DNA of 64,000 nucleotides, from assembly GCA_036378955.1 (NCBI GenBank), contig DASUVM010000004.1, positions 62,001 through 126,000 of the forward strand, read 5' to 3'. Position 1 is the stretch's first letter. Every line of letters starts with the position of its first letter. The notes beneath the pieces are model-generated. The model saw only the letters and a program-made list of their open reading frames with translations, made no database searches and was not told the DNA's origin. Shown here piece after piece: positions 35,211 to 44,091 of this stretch. The position numbers and the translations under genes are program-made. This DNA comes from DASUVM01 sp036378955. Its GTDB lineage: Bacteria > Patescibacteriota > Saccharimonadia > Saccharimonadales > Saccharimonadaceae.

Positions 35211-37751
35211 CTAGGGTATATCAGCAATCACAAAGTCATCAGCATAAACTGTATTGCCAGCACCCCCTGAACTACTGACGAGCTCGACAAATACACTGGC
35301 AGTGCCCGCTGGTGCTGTAGCATCAAGCGTTCCTTGCTGCCAGCTGGTTGTGAGCGTACTAATTGGCACGTCGTTTGTTTGCACAAGTTGATCGTTAAAA
35401 TCAAACCATTTGACTCGCATTGTCATGCTTGATATAGCACCGGTGCCTCGCTTTGCCCAGAAACTGATACGCTTATTGCCAGCTGCCGTGCTAAAGCCCG
35501 GGTGGTTGTCTAACTGCACACCCCAGCTTCCAGAGCCGGTCACACTCACTTGCAGGCTGTGAGTACCTGTATGGGCCTCTGCTGTCGATCGTGTAATCGC
35601 ATCGTTGAACCAGGCTACCCATTCACCGATTGCACCCTCGAGTGTCGCCGTGTCATCATCAAGCGCATTAGGGTCGGGCGGCGGTGTTGCTGCACCATCG
35701 AACGTAGAACCGTTATCTTGGCTAAATGGCGTTGCCTGCCATGTGCTAAAGAACACTGTTTCGCCAAAGCCCTTCGCGAAGCGCCAGTTACCAAAGTATT
35801 TATTATTAAAAAACTTATTATTGTTGTTGAACATTACATCGTTTTGAACATTACCGACATTATAGGCAGCCGGTGCCCAAGGGATATTGTTTGAACCAGT
35901 CGCGTAGAGCGCCTGTGCACCACAGAAGTTGCCCGCACATGGTACAACTGCTTCGTCGAAATGGAATTCATTGTTATATACCTGCACATTGTTTGAGTGC
36001 CAGCGGCAATCATTGGTATATGGCTGAGAACCGATATTTGTATAACAAGGATGTGTCGAGCTGATCGGATTAGGGTAGGTAAAGTTATGCGGCTCAGGAA
36101 TCAATGTCGGGCTAACAAATGGAGTGCAATAACCCTTTGAGGTGTTACCGTTTGAGTTACAGAAGCGATTTGAGTTTTCGTAAATTGAGATACCAGAGAA
36201 GTTGTCATCAAGCAAGTTATTATTGATTCTTAAGTCAGAACTGCCGCTCGTGGTTGACTGTAGCCGGCTATCACCACCCGATTCTGAGATGTAAATCGCA
36301 GCACCAGGTGACCCTTGGTTGCTGACACCCGATGTCCAGGCGTTACGCTTTATAACATTGCGGCTAATCGTAGCATTATAGCTAATTTCATACCAAATGC
36401 CTTCACCTGAGTTATGTTCGATCCAGTTACTGTCAAATAAGAAGTCAATGTCGTTTGTATCGGCCCACAAACCGGTGCTGAGGTTATCATGTACATAATT
36501 ATTGGTAACAATTGCACCCTCAACATCCCAGAACTTGCCACCGCCAGTACAACCACAGCCAACAATCTGAGCCTCCCAGTTGTCTTGATTATTGCCAACA
36601 ATTTCATTGTTATCAATGACGATATCTTTAATGGCCGAATCGCCATCAATTGGCATTTTAAACATTGAGAAGCCATACTGGCCGTTATCTTTCAGGCAGT
36701 TATTGCTCACGGTATTCTCACTCCCCAGGAACACCGCCGCGCCGTCATTATGGTGCGCGTTTAAATACTCCATTGTCCAGCCGTCGGCCGCATCATGGTT
36801 GATGACACCTTCGTTATTATTGTCATTGCCGCTACCAAAGTTACGAATTTCTAGATAGGCAACTCGGACATTCTCGGCAAAACCAGTAAAGGCATACTTG
36901 TTAATATTTTGCCCGTCAATTATTGCACCTGGTGCACCAATATATGTGCTATTTGCGCCAGCTATAATCTGGCCAAACTGATCATTACCTAGCGTATGTA
37001 CACCTGGTGCAAACCAAAATGTCTTACCGCTCTGGTTAAAGTTAAAGCCTGCATTGCTGCCCGCCGGCACTGTGATAACCTCAGCTGGCATGGAAGTTGG
37101 CCCATCATTCCAGCCATTATTGCTGCACACTTGTAACCGTTGCGGCAAATAAGCCCACCAACCTCCGGCCGTTCGTTCAGGCGTGGGTGTTGGGCCAGGC
37201 ATACCACCTGAATTGCCGCCAGAACTATTACCCGATGAAGAAGAGCTGTTAGCCTGAGTGCCAGAGGTTGATGCAAAGCTTGCGCTTCTTTCAACAACTC
37301 CTTCAGAAGCTTCACCTTGGGGTATCACTTCATCTGCTACGATAACAAATACAAAAATATCACTCTCGCCGCGATTACCGGCTGCATCATAGGCAACAGC
37401 TTGCAGCGTATGCTCACCAGAGTCGAGATTTGCAAGATTAATCGTTACCCTATAGGGCGGCTCAATACTGCGCGCCACCACTTTGCCATCAAGCAAATAT
37501 TCAACTCTTACGACCATAACATTGTCTTCTGCCTCTACCGACACCTCCAACACCTTGCTTGTCGAAGCTAAGCTGAGGCTTGATTCGGGAATAGTAAGCT
37601 TAACTTTTGGCTGAATGCTATCGGTTTGCTGATTTGTCTGAGGCTGATCGGTTGATGGGGGAGTTGTACGCAAGCTTAAAAAGAACCACACCCAAAAGCC
37701 AATAAGGGCAACGATAATTATCGAGATAACTACTATTATTTTTGTTTTCAT
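35211..37751 (-). CDS. Cell-surface beta-helix protein with Ig-like and carbohydrate-binding-like domains
   Basis: An 846-residue protein anchored by an N-terminal helix (about 4-26). Residues 50-145 form an Ig-like domain (VRVEYLLDGKVVARSIEPPYRV, LDSGEHTLQAVAYDAAGN). A Ser/Gly/Pro linker covers 165-195. About 215-640 is a right-handed parallel beta-helix of the pectate-lyase/NosD kind, with repeated N-N-x-[IV] turns. Residues 705-846 resemble a carbohydrate-binding jelly-roll (THSLQVSVTGSGSWGVQL, KRISFWAKRGTG). It may bind or cleave polysaccharide on a host cell surface. No catalytic residues can be assigned. Confidence 0.75.
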   Translation of the reverse strand: MKTKIIVVISIIIVALIGFWVWFFLSLRTTPPSTDQPQTNQQTDSIQPKVKLTIPESSLSLASTSKVLEVSVEAEDNVMVVRVEYLLDGKVVARSIEPPYRVTINLANLDSGEHTLQAVAYDAAGNRGESDIFVFVIVADEVIPQGEASEGVVERSASFASTSGTQANSSSSSGNSSGGNSGGMPGPTPTPERTAGGWWAYLPQRLQVCSNNGWNDGPTSMPAEVITVPAGSNAGFNFNQSGKTFWFAPGVHTLGNDQFGQIIAGANSTYIGAPGAIIDGQNINKYAFTGFAENVRVAYLEIRNFGSGNDNNNEGVINHDAADGWTMEYLNAHHNDGAAVFLGSENTVSNNCLKDNGQYGFSMFKMPIDGDSAIKDIVIDNNEIVGNNQDNWEAQIVGCGCTGGGKFWDVEGAIVTNNYVHDNLSTGLWADTNDIDFLFDSNWIEHNSGEGIWYEISYNATISRNVIKRNAWTSGVSNQGSPGAAIYISESGGDSRLQSTTSGSSDLRINNNLLDDNFSGISIYENSNRFCNSNGNTSKGYCTPFVSPTLIPEPHNFTYPNPISSTHPCYTNIGSQPYTNDCRWHSNNVQVYNNEFHFDEAVVPCAGNFCGAQALYATGSNNIPWAPAAYNVGNVQNDVMFNNNNKFFNNKYFGNWRFAKGFGETVFFSTWQATPFSQDNGSTFDGAATPPPDPNALDDDTATLEGAIGEWVAWFNDAITRSTAEAHTGTHSLQVSVTGSGSWGVQLDNHPGFSTAAGNKRISFWAKRGTGAISSMTMRVKWFDFNDQLVQTNDVPISTLTTSWQQGTLDATAPAGTASVFVELVSSSGGAGNTVYADDFVIADIP

Positions 37752-37831
37752 TTCCCCTCACTTCAAAAGCATAAGCTTTACTACCTATAGAGTATGCGGT
37801 AGTACCTTTGTAAAGTCAAGAAAGGCAAACC

Positions 37832-38515
37832 CTAAGGTGCCACTGGTGTATTCATAAGCTCGACAATCTGTGGCGCGCTCAGTGCCGTGCTAAAAACCCG
37901 AACATCATCAGCTTGTGCGTTCGAAGAGGTTGGCAACACGCTAAAGGCCAAGGAGCCAGCCGTAAGGGCTCCTGTTGAAGAACCACTTCCAATCTGTGTG
38001 CCATCTCGGTAAAGCCTGAGCGTAGTGCCATCGTATGTAAATGCGATATGCGTCCAGGTGTTAAGGGTAAGAGCGGTGCCATCCAAGCCAACTAGGCCAC
38101 CGTTGATTCTTACGTTACCCTGCAAGACGTTTGCCGCACCAAAATCACCACGCTGAGCCCATAGTGCAACCTGCGTGGCACCACCCGCGTCTGCGCTGTC
38201 CCAAATACCAAAGAGCGCCTGAGTAGCGCCTGCCGTTAAATCAAGCGGTCGCACCCAACCCATAAGGGTAATCGCGCTGCCACTTAATGTCCATGGACCA
38301 GAAGCGCTGCCGGTTACGCCAGCATTGCCTAGCCCCGTACCACCTGAATGGCCAGCAGGCCAGGTGAGGGTACCCGCTACAGCAAGATTATTGCCGCGGT
38401 CTGAGCTGTCGCGGGCAACCGTACCCGAACCTTCGCCAAACCCCCATGATGCTAACAGGTTGGGGTATCGTTCCCTTCGCCGCAGTTCAGTGACGCGAAA
38501 AGAGGGGAGTGCCAT
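37832..38515 (-). CDS. LamG/concanavalin A-like domain protein
   Basis: A 227-residue protein, nearly all one LamG jelly-roll (LLASWGFGEGSGTVARDSS, ITLMGWVRPLDL, NTWTHIAFTYDGTTLRLYRDGTQIG, DDVRVFSTALSAPQI). Such domains bind glycans or proteins. No signal peptide is visible, which is odd for a surface lectin. It begins 3 bases after the tail-fibre-like gene, so it is co-transcribed with it, and the two may form one particle or be exported together. Confidence 0.8.
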   Translation of the reverse strand: MALPSFRVTELRRRERYPNLLASWGFGEGSGTVARDSSDRGNNLAVAGTLTWPAGHSGGTGLGNAGVTGSASGPWTLSGSAITLMGWVRPLDLTAGATQALFGIWDSADAGGATQVALWAQRGDFGAANVLQGNVRINGGLVGLDGTALTLNTWTHIAFTYDGTTLRLYRDGTQIGSGSSTGALTAGSLAFSVLPTSSNAQADDVRVFSTALSAPQIVELMNTPVAP

Positions 38516-38518
38516 AAA

Positions 38519-39625
38519 CTAGAAGCCCTTTCCGCCAAGTGCTCCGTACCATGTAGTACCACCGTCAACCGTAAATAAAGAGATAATATCCATCCTTGAG
38601 GCGGTCAGCGTTAATACTGGTGCCCCTGCCGCGCCCCAACTTACTGTGCCAGGCCACGTCATGGTGCGTGAACCAGTCGCATCCTGAAAAACAAGCAGTG
38701 TCAGTGCCCGCATCGCGCCAGCTGCCGGGCTTGTAAGTGTTAGCGTGCAGTTAGCCGTGAGCGTCAGCTTTTGAACATTACCATTGGCTAAATCAATGGT
38801 TGCAGCTGTACCCGAGTTACCAGCATCAAAATAGGTTTCGCCACCACCGTTGATAGGAGTAACGCCTCCACCACCCGAAACCGTCGCCCAGGTACCGTCA
38901 CCACGAAGATATGTCGTGTTATTAGCCGTGCCGCTACCAAGTTGTGCAACCGGCACCAATGTTGAGGCATTGAGGCTGGCATACCCGTTAGCTGCAGCTT
39001 TATTAGCAGTTTGTTCAGCGCCAGTAATCCGGCTGTCATTACCCTGGGCAATTGTTCCGGATGTCGTTCCAAAATTAGCAGAAAGTGTACGGTTTGCGGT
39101 TAAATCGCCGCCGCCGGTAAGGCCAGTGCCAGCTGAAATAGTAATTGTTTCATCAGCTTTACCGGCCAGGTCGGTTGTTAAGTTGGTAATTTTGCTTTGC
39201 GAAACGCCTGAGGCAATTTTCGCATCAGTAACGTTACTGTCGGCAATTTTAACTGTTGTGACAGCATTGGTGGCAAGCTCGGTGGGGCCAACGGCATTGG
39301 CAACAATTTGTGCATTTGAAGCCACTCCTGAGAGGTCACCGCCCATTGCAGGGTCACCGCCAGCGCCGCCGTTTGCCCAGGCAAGCCCCGACCCATTATA
39401 GCTTAACACTTGGCCGCTTACCGGCACGTTTGAGGTGCTTAATTTATCATTTGTTACCGAACTATCTTGCAGTTTTGACCCAGAAACAGAGTTATCTTGG
39501 AGTGCTGAGGCACTGACCGCATTTGCCTTAACGGTGCCATCGCTGTTAAGCGAAACTGTTAAGTAATCATTGAGTATATCACCCCATACATTTGTATCTG
39601 CCCCTGGTTGTGGTAAACGCGCCAT
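38519..39625 (-). CDS. Phage tail-fibre-like protein
   Basis: A 368-residue repetitive protein. The N-terminus (MARLPQPGADTNVWGDILNDYLTVSLNSDGTVK) is followed by short repeats of the SVSGSKLQDSSVTNDKL, AVTTVKIADSNVTDAKI kind, then TGLTGGGDLTANRTLSA and NTTYLRGDGTWAT, both familiar from phage tail fibres and collar proteins. It is probably a trimeric beta-structured fibre. No signal peptide, no collagen repeats. No other phage structural gene is near, so it appears to have been recruited as a cell-surface or secreted fibre, paired with the LamG protein. Confidence 0.75.
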   Translation of the reverse strand: MARLPQPGADTNVWGDILNDYLTVSLNSDGTVKANAVSASALQDNSVSGSKLQDSSVTNDKLSTSNVPVSGQVLSYNGSGLAWANGGAGGDPAMGGDLSGVASNAQIVANAVGPTELATNAVTTVKIADSNVTDAKIASGVSQSKITNLTTDLAGKADETITISAGTGLTGGGDLTANRTLSANFGTTSGTIAQGNDSRITGAEQTANKAAANGYASLNASTLVPVAQLGSGTANNTTYLRGDGTWATVSGGGGVTPINGGGETYFDAGNSGTAATIDLANGNVQKLTLTANCTLTLTSPAAGAMRALTLLVFQDATGSRTMTWPGTVSWGAAGAPVLTLTASRMDIISLFTVDGGTTWYGALGGKGF

Positions 39626-39721
39626 AGTTTATCGCCTAATTTATACGTTGTTAATTTTTAACCTATGCTTAACAGCATAGTAGCAAAGTGCTTGTGCTTC
39701 GTAAATACCTAAAATCGCATT

Positions 39722-40993
39722 TTACTTGAGCACGACAGTCGCAAGCCCAAGAAATACCAAAAACCCAAGAACATCAGTGGCAGTTGTTATAAAAATAGTT
39801 GCCGACGAGGCAGGATCTTTGCCAAGCCGCGCCATAATAAGTGGCACGAGTGTACCAAAAAAGCCCGCAACCAATAAATTAATGATCATGGCAACAGCAA
39901 GTATAAGCGCAATTCTGATATCGTGGTTAAAAATCATCACCACCGCAGCCACCAATACGCCGTTAATAGCGCCGTTGATGAAGCCGGCGCCCATCTCATT
40001 ACGAAGCGCCCGGTAAGCTGTTTTTAACTCAATTTGCCTCAGTGCAATGCCACGCACCAATACCGCAAGCGTTTGGGTTGCGGCATTACCGCCCATGCCA
40101 GCCACAATTGGCATATAAATTGCCAAGAGCACGTAAGTATCGAGTGTATGTTCAAATAAACCAACCGTCAGGGCGGCCAAGAATGAGGTTGCAAGGTTAA
40201 TAATGAGCCACTTATAGCGATATTGCACCTTATGTCGAATCGAATCAGAAACGCTCTCTTCATTATTGATACCGGCAAAGTTGTAAAGCGAAGCCGAATT
40301 TTCTTCTCGGAGTATCTTCAGCACATCATCTGAATAAATGATGCCAAGTACGGCTTTGTTATCGTCAAGCACAGCTACTTTATTGTGGGGATGTGAACGG
40401 AACAAATGCAATACATCACTATGGGTAGCGGCGTATGAAATTGCTGGCACATGTTTTACATAAGCGCCGATTGTTTCATCTTTGTCGACGAACCCAAGCT
40501 CATGGCCAGGCAAAAAACCCACCAGCTGCGCCTCACGCATCACCAAAATGGCTGGCGGCCGGCCGGTTTTTTGTTCGTGGCGACGAAACTTGCGAGCCAC
40601 CTCAACAACATTATCAGTATCTTCAACTTGAATGTAATCGAGCGTCATTAACCCGGCGGCAGTTTGGGCATCAAACTCGAGTAGGGTAGAGAGTGCATTT
40701 TTCAACTCATCACTCAACATCTTGAGCATAATGGTGCGCTTATGGCGTGTCATAATCTGCAAAAGGTCGGCTGCCTCATCGGGCCCTATGCTGTTAAGCA
40801 GAGGCAGTAGCTGTCTTATCGAAAGGTAATGCATAAGCTCACGCTTCGCTCGCGGAGTCGCCACCCGCAGGGCAACAAGCTGCTTTTCGTACGGCAATGC
40901 TAAAAATGCCTCAGCACGTTTTTTACCCCTATGAAAGAGAATATCTGCCAGCGTAACAGGGTGCAGAACTGGAATATTTGAAAGAAATTTCAT
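39722..40993 (-). CDS. mgtE: Magnesium transporter MgtE
   Basis: A 423-residue protein with an N-terminal MgtE-N superhelix (about 30-130), two CBS domains (about 130-250) and a C-terminal five-helix pore (about 280-423). The pore contains MPIVAGMGGNAATQTLAVLVRG and PASSATIFITTATDVLGFL. Mg2+ binding at the cytoplasmic domains closes the channel when magnesium is plentiful. Length and motifs are normal. A TATAGT box lies upstream on the minus strand; no M-box riboswitch is apparent. Confidence 0.93.
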   Translation of the reverse strand: MKFLSNIPVLHPVTLADILFHRGKKRAEAFLALPYEKQLVALRVATPRAKRELMHYLSIRQLLPLLNSIGPDEAADLLQIMTRHKRTIMLKMLSDELKNALSTLLEFDAQTAAGLMTLDYIQVEDTDNVVEVARKFRRHEQKTGRPPAILVMREAQLVGFLPGHELGFVDKDETIGAYVKHVPAISYAATHSDVLHLFRSHPHNKVAVLDDNKAVLGIIYSDDVLKILREENSASLYNFAGINNEESVSDSIRHKVQYRYKWLIINLATSFLAALTVGLFEHTLDTYVLLAIYMPIVAGMGGNAATQTLAVLVRGIALRQIELKTAYRALRNEMGAGFINGAINGVLVAAVVMIFNHDIRIALILAVAMIINLLVAGFFGTLVPLIMARLGKDPASSATIFITTATDVLGFLVFLGLATVVLK

Positions 40994-41150
40994 AAGCAGT
41001 TTCGTTTAGCTCTACTATAACAGAAGATGCTTGTCTCATGCTTGGCTTATTATAGTAATTAGCAAAACAGAATCAGCGACCACTACAAATCTTTCACGAG
41101 TTCTCCGGGTTATGCTGCGCTTCAAACAAAAAACTGCTCAATAGCGGTAG

Positions 41151-41185
41151 GGGCATCGGGCGGAGAATGAATCCGCCCGATGCCC
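41151..41185 (-). terminator. Perfect 14-bp hairpin after the 41205 gene
   Basis: GGGCATCGGGCGGA (41151-41164) pairs perfectly with TCCGCCCGATGCCC (41172-41185) around a 7-base loop. It lies 20 bases past the stop of the minus-strand gene. It lacks a T-run. Confidence 0.6.
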
Positions 41186-41204
41186 TGACACCACCTGAAG
41201 AGCG

Positions 41205-41624
41205 CTACGAGCGTGGCGGTGATACCGCGATTGGCGCCGGGAAGCGGAAATCGCGAATGATCTGCCCTAGGCGCATAGAGCTCGTTCTGTTGATGTGATC
41301 AAGGCGAACAAGCTGCGTCAAGATACCCATGACTGCTTGGATACACAGCAGAGCCCTCGCATGGCCGCTCACAGGTGCGACCAATGTGAAGCCCAGGTAG
41401 AAGAGGCAGAAACCAAGCCCTATCGCAGCTTGATTGTGCTGTCGTAGTCTCTCTGCGGGGTCTTCCGACCAACTGGGCATAGTGCCGTAGATAGCCAAAG
41501 CCATCATGGCTCCGCCCGACAGCACGTGTGCCAGCACGGCCCAAACATTCTGGCTTGTGAAAACGCCAATCATGAAGGTTGCCGCTCCCACCAAAACGTA
41601 TACCACCCTGAGTGCTCTCGGCAT
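41205..41624 (-). CDS. Small four-helix membrane protein
   Basis: A 139-residue protein with four hydrophobic segments and a charged middle loop (PSWSEDPAERLRQHN). Family not recognised. GAAAGGAACGAAC provides a clear Shine-Dalgarno sequence before the ATG. Its GC content looks higher than that of its neighbours. A 17-bp palindrome at 41683-41699 lies upstream of its promoter region and may control it. It forms a single-gene unit closed by the hairpin at 41151-41185. Confidence 0.6.
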   Translation of the reverse strand: MPRALRVVYVLVGAATFMIGVFTSQNVWAVLAHVLSGGAMMALAIYGTMPSWSEDPAERLRQHNQAAIGLGFCLFYLGFTLVAPVSGHARALLCIQAVMGILTQLVRLDHINRTSSMRLGQIIRDFRFPAPIAVSPPRS

Positions 41625-41682
41625 TGTTCGTTCCTTTCTAGTACCCTAACAGAAACGCCTTCAGGAGGCGTATATGATACTC

Positions 41683-41699
41683 TACAATATTATATTGTA
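41683..41699. promoter_or_regulatory. Perfect 17-bp palindrome, probable operator
   Basis: TACAATATTATATTGTA is a perfect inverted repeat of 8+1+8 bases between two divergent genes. The size and symmetry suit a dimeric repressor of the Fur, TetR or PadR kind. The owner is unknown. Confidence 0.5.
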
Positions 41700-41753
41700 A
41701 AAAGCAACTCCTTTTTCACTTCAGTTATTGTCGCGAGCGTTATATACTAACCA

Positions 41754-41852
41754 TAAGCTAAAGTGACCATAGGAGGGTGGCCTATCCGCTTAGAAATGAC
41801 GCACAGCTCACCTTCGGTTTCGAGGGAGGGTTACAGTAGCAAAGTAGTCATT
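41754..41852 (+). ncRNA. Possible structured 5' leader of the kinase gene
   Basis: The mRNA from the TATACT promoter has a leader of about 185 bases, unusual in this gene-dense DNA. TAAGC (41754) pairs with GCTTA (41788), enclosing ATAGG/CCTAT. AATGAC (41795) pairs with GTCATT (41847) around a 46-base internal part. No match to a riboswitch class I know. Confidence 0.3.
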
Positions 41853-41940
41853 GTCTCATTGCAAAGCATAGTGAACACTACGCAGCGAAATGAAAAATGG
41901 CTAGTTTGTTATTGCAACGCCGCCGGAACAGGAGGGTAAC

Positions 41941-44046
41941 GTGGGTGATTTCTCTCAATCGATGTTCACAGGGTCGCCGTTTTGGTATCGGCGAGTTGCC
42001 GAAATCAGCCTGCTTATTGATGCCGTTATTTTGGCATTGTTCGGCGTTACGTTTCTGGGTGGCGGTGCCAACGACCCAGCGATGCAAATTAGTGCAGTCG
42101 CAGCCGGGGCAGCTGGCCTTAACGCCATTATCGCTGCCGTAGCCATTTTCTATCGTAATGATGAACACTTAAATATCTGGGCAATTATTGCCTTTGGGTT
42201 ACTCGTGGCCACAACCGCTTTGTTAATTCTAACAACTGGCGGTATTGCCTCGCCCTATGTCGCACTCTGGATATTGGTTGCCACCTTTGCTGGCTTATTC
42301 GGCCTGCCGGGCCTTTTGGTGCTTGGCCTTTTAGCTAACGGTTATATCGCCTGGCAGTTCATGGCACCGCAGCCCGGCCTCACAAACGACCGGCTGCTTA
42401 TGTTTGCGCTGGCTTCAGATTTACCGTTAGTCGTCAGTTATATTATTTGGCACAGCAAAAGTCAGCACGAAGCAAAAAAGTCCGAAAAGGTCAGCCAGCT
42501 CACCAAGGAGCTATCAGAGGTTTCAAACAAGGCTGAGATTGTCATCAATGCCATTGCCGATGGCGTGCTCGCCCTTGACAGCAAAGGCACGATTCAGCTC
42601 ATTAACCCAGCCGCTCAAAACCTGCTTGGCTGGGGAAAGAATGAGGCCATCAACCTCGATTACGCACTTGTTATGAAGCTCACAAGCAAGCAAGACCAAC
42701 CGATCAACAATGGCCAAAATCCAATTGAGCAAGTGCGCGTTATTAAACAAACAGTTGTTAATAATGAACTCACCCTCACAAGTAAAACCGGCAAAAAAAT
42801 GGTAACTTCGCTGGTTGTTTCGCCAATGCTCGACGAAGCTCATAATATTGCTGGTAGTATTGTTGTTTTTCGTGATATTACCGCTGAAACGAAAGCTCAG
42901 CGTGAGCAAGCCGAATTTGTAAGCACCGCCAGCCACGAAATGCGAACTCCCGTTGCCGCTATAGAAGGGTACCTCGGGCTAGCACTCAACCCACAAACCG
43001 CCCAAATTGATCAAAAAGCTCGCCTATATCTTCAAAAAGCCCAAGAAGCAGTGCAGCACCTCGGCAGATTATTCCAAGATTTGCTCACCGTCACTCGTGC
43101 CGACGACAACCGCCTCAAACAGCACCCAAAAACCACCAATATCGTTGCCTATGTTGAATCGATCGCCGAGAGTCTTGAGCCAAAAGCAAAAGAAAAGGGT
43201 TTGAAGCTGCTATTCGCCGCTCACGGCAAAGACACCGTTGACGGCCAGAAAAAACTGAGTCCAGTTTATTACGCAAGTGTCGATCGTGACCATTTAAGAG
43301 AAGTAGTTGCCAACCTTATTGAAAATGCTATCAAATACACCAAGCAAGGTGAGATCATTGCTGATGTGACGGGCGACGATAAGCATGTTATTATCAGCGT
43401 TAAAGACAACGGCATCGGCATTCCAAAAGAAGATATCCCTCATCTGTTTCAAAAGTTCTATCGAGTCGACAGCAGCGACACACGTGAGATTGGCGGCACC
43501 GGGCTCGGGCTCTATATTTGCCGCAAGCTCGTTGAATCAATGCGCGGCAGCATTACGCTTGAAAGTGCGCTCGGTAAGGGCAGCACATTTTATGTAGCAT
43601 TGCCACGGCTCAGTGGAGCCCAAGTGCGGCAGCTGCAAGATTCAGAAGCCATTGAAGCCTTGCAAGAGCGGGCAAGTGGTGCAACGACCGCAAGTGCTCC
43701 CGCACCCATGCCGCCGCAGCCAGCACCAACAGCCGTTAAGCTACAGCATATCGATTTCGCACCGTTGGCCGGCTCAGCCCAGCCCACACCAATTACTGCA
43801 GCCCTGCAGCCACAAACCTCTCTAGCAGCACCCGCCTCACCCCAGCAGCCACGCCCGCAAACGACAGCCCCTCGCCGCGAACCAACAATCACCGAACTAC
43901 AGGCACAGTGGCATGCAGCTCACTCGCAGCCCGCACGTGAACCAGCCACACCACGGCCAATAGCACACACCCCTCAAGCTCAGCCGCGCGGGGCAATCTC
44001 TATTCCAACACGCCAAACCGCCCCTGTTATAACAAATAAAGCATAA
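41941..44046 (+). CDS. Membrane sensor histidine kinase with PAS domain and low-complexity tail
   Basis: A 701-residue kinase. About six transmembrane helices fill residues 20-175, followed by PAS (about 195-315), HisKA with His332 in ASHEMRTP, and HATPase (NLIENAIKYT, GGTGLGLYICRK) to about 555. Residues 570-701 are a Pro/Gln/Ala/Thr-rich disordered tail, rare on a kinase. The start is GTG, chosen for AGGAGGGTAAC directly before it. The partner receiver gene follows after 45 bases and has a similar tail. Confidence 0.9.
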   Translation: MGDFSQSMFTGSPFWYRRVAEISLLIDAVILALFGVTFLGGGANDPAMQISAVAAGAAGLNAIIAAVAIFYRNDEHLNIWAIIAFGLLVATTALLILTTGGIASPYVALWILVATFAGLFGLPGLLVLGLLANGYIAWQFMAPQPGLTNDRLLMFALASDLPLVVSYIIWHSKSQHEAKKSEKVSQLTKELSEVSNKAEIVINAIADGVLALDSKGTIQLINPAAQNLLGWGKNEAINLDYALVMKLTSKQDQPINNGQNPIEQVRVIKQTVVNNELTLTSKTGKKMVTSLVVSPMLDEAHNIAGSIVVFRDITAETKAQREQAEFVSTASHEMRTPVAAIEGYLGLALNPQTAQIDQKARLYLQKAQEAVQHLGRLFQDLLTVTRADDNRLKQHPKTTNIVAYVESIAESLEPKAKEKGLKLLFAAHGKDTVDGQKKLSPVYYASVDRDHLREVVANLIENAIKYTKQGEIIADVTGDDKHVIISVKDNGIGIPKEDIPHLFQKFYRVDSSDTREIGGTGLGLYICRKLVESMRGSITLESALGKGSTFYVALPRLSGAQVRQLQDSEAIEALQERASGATTASAPAPMPPQPAPTAVKLQHIDFAPLAGSAQPTPITAALQPQTSLAAPASPQQPRPQTTAPRREPTITELQAQWHAAHSQPAREPATPRPIAHTPQAQPRGAISIPTRQTAPVITNKA

Positions 44047-44091
44047 GTGCTATGGATTTTTTTAAAAACACTGCATACAATAGAAAGTAAT

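Larger units (their letters stand above)
41625..41940. other. Intergenic region between divergent membrane-protein and kinase genes
   Basis: Holds, left to right, a small stem ACGCCT/AGGCGT near the 41205 gene promoter, a perfect palindrome (41683-41699), a promoter TTCAGT (41720-41725), 17 bp, TATACT (41743-41748) toward the kinase, and a long folded leader (41754-41852). No protein-coding frame is convincing. Confidence 0.5.

Noticed and set aside
38850..39401. Plus-strand 183-codon open frame opposite the tail-fibre-like gene
   Set aside because: Shadow of the repetitive fibre gene; its Pro/Ala/Val-rich composition follows from the repeats on the other strand.
40994..41150. M-box magnesium riboswitch before mgtE
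   Set aside because: The upstream region is short and lacks the conserved M-box stems; a plain promoter (TATAGT) close to the start explains it better.
41754..41852. Cyclic di-GMP class I riboswitch
   Set aside because: A GACGCACAG segment is reminiscent of it, but the conserved CGCAAAGC core and the tetraloop-receptor pairing are not found.
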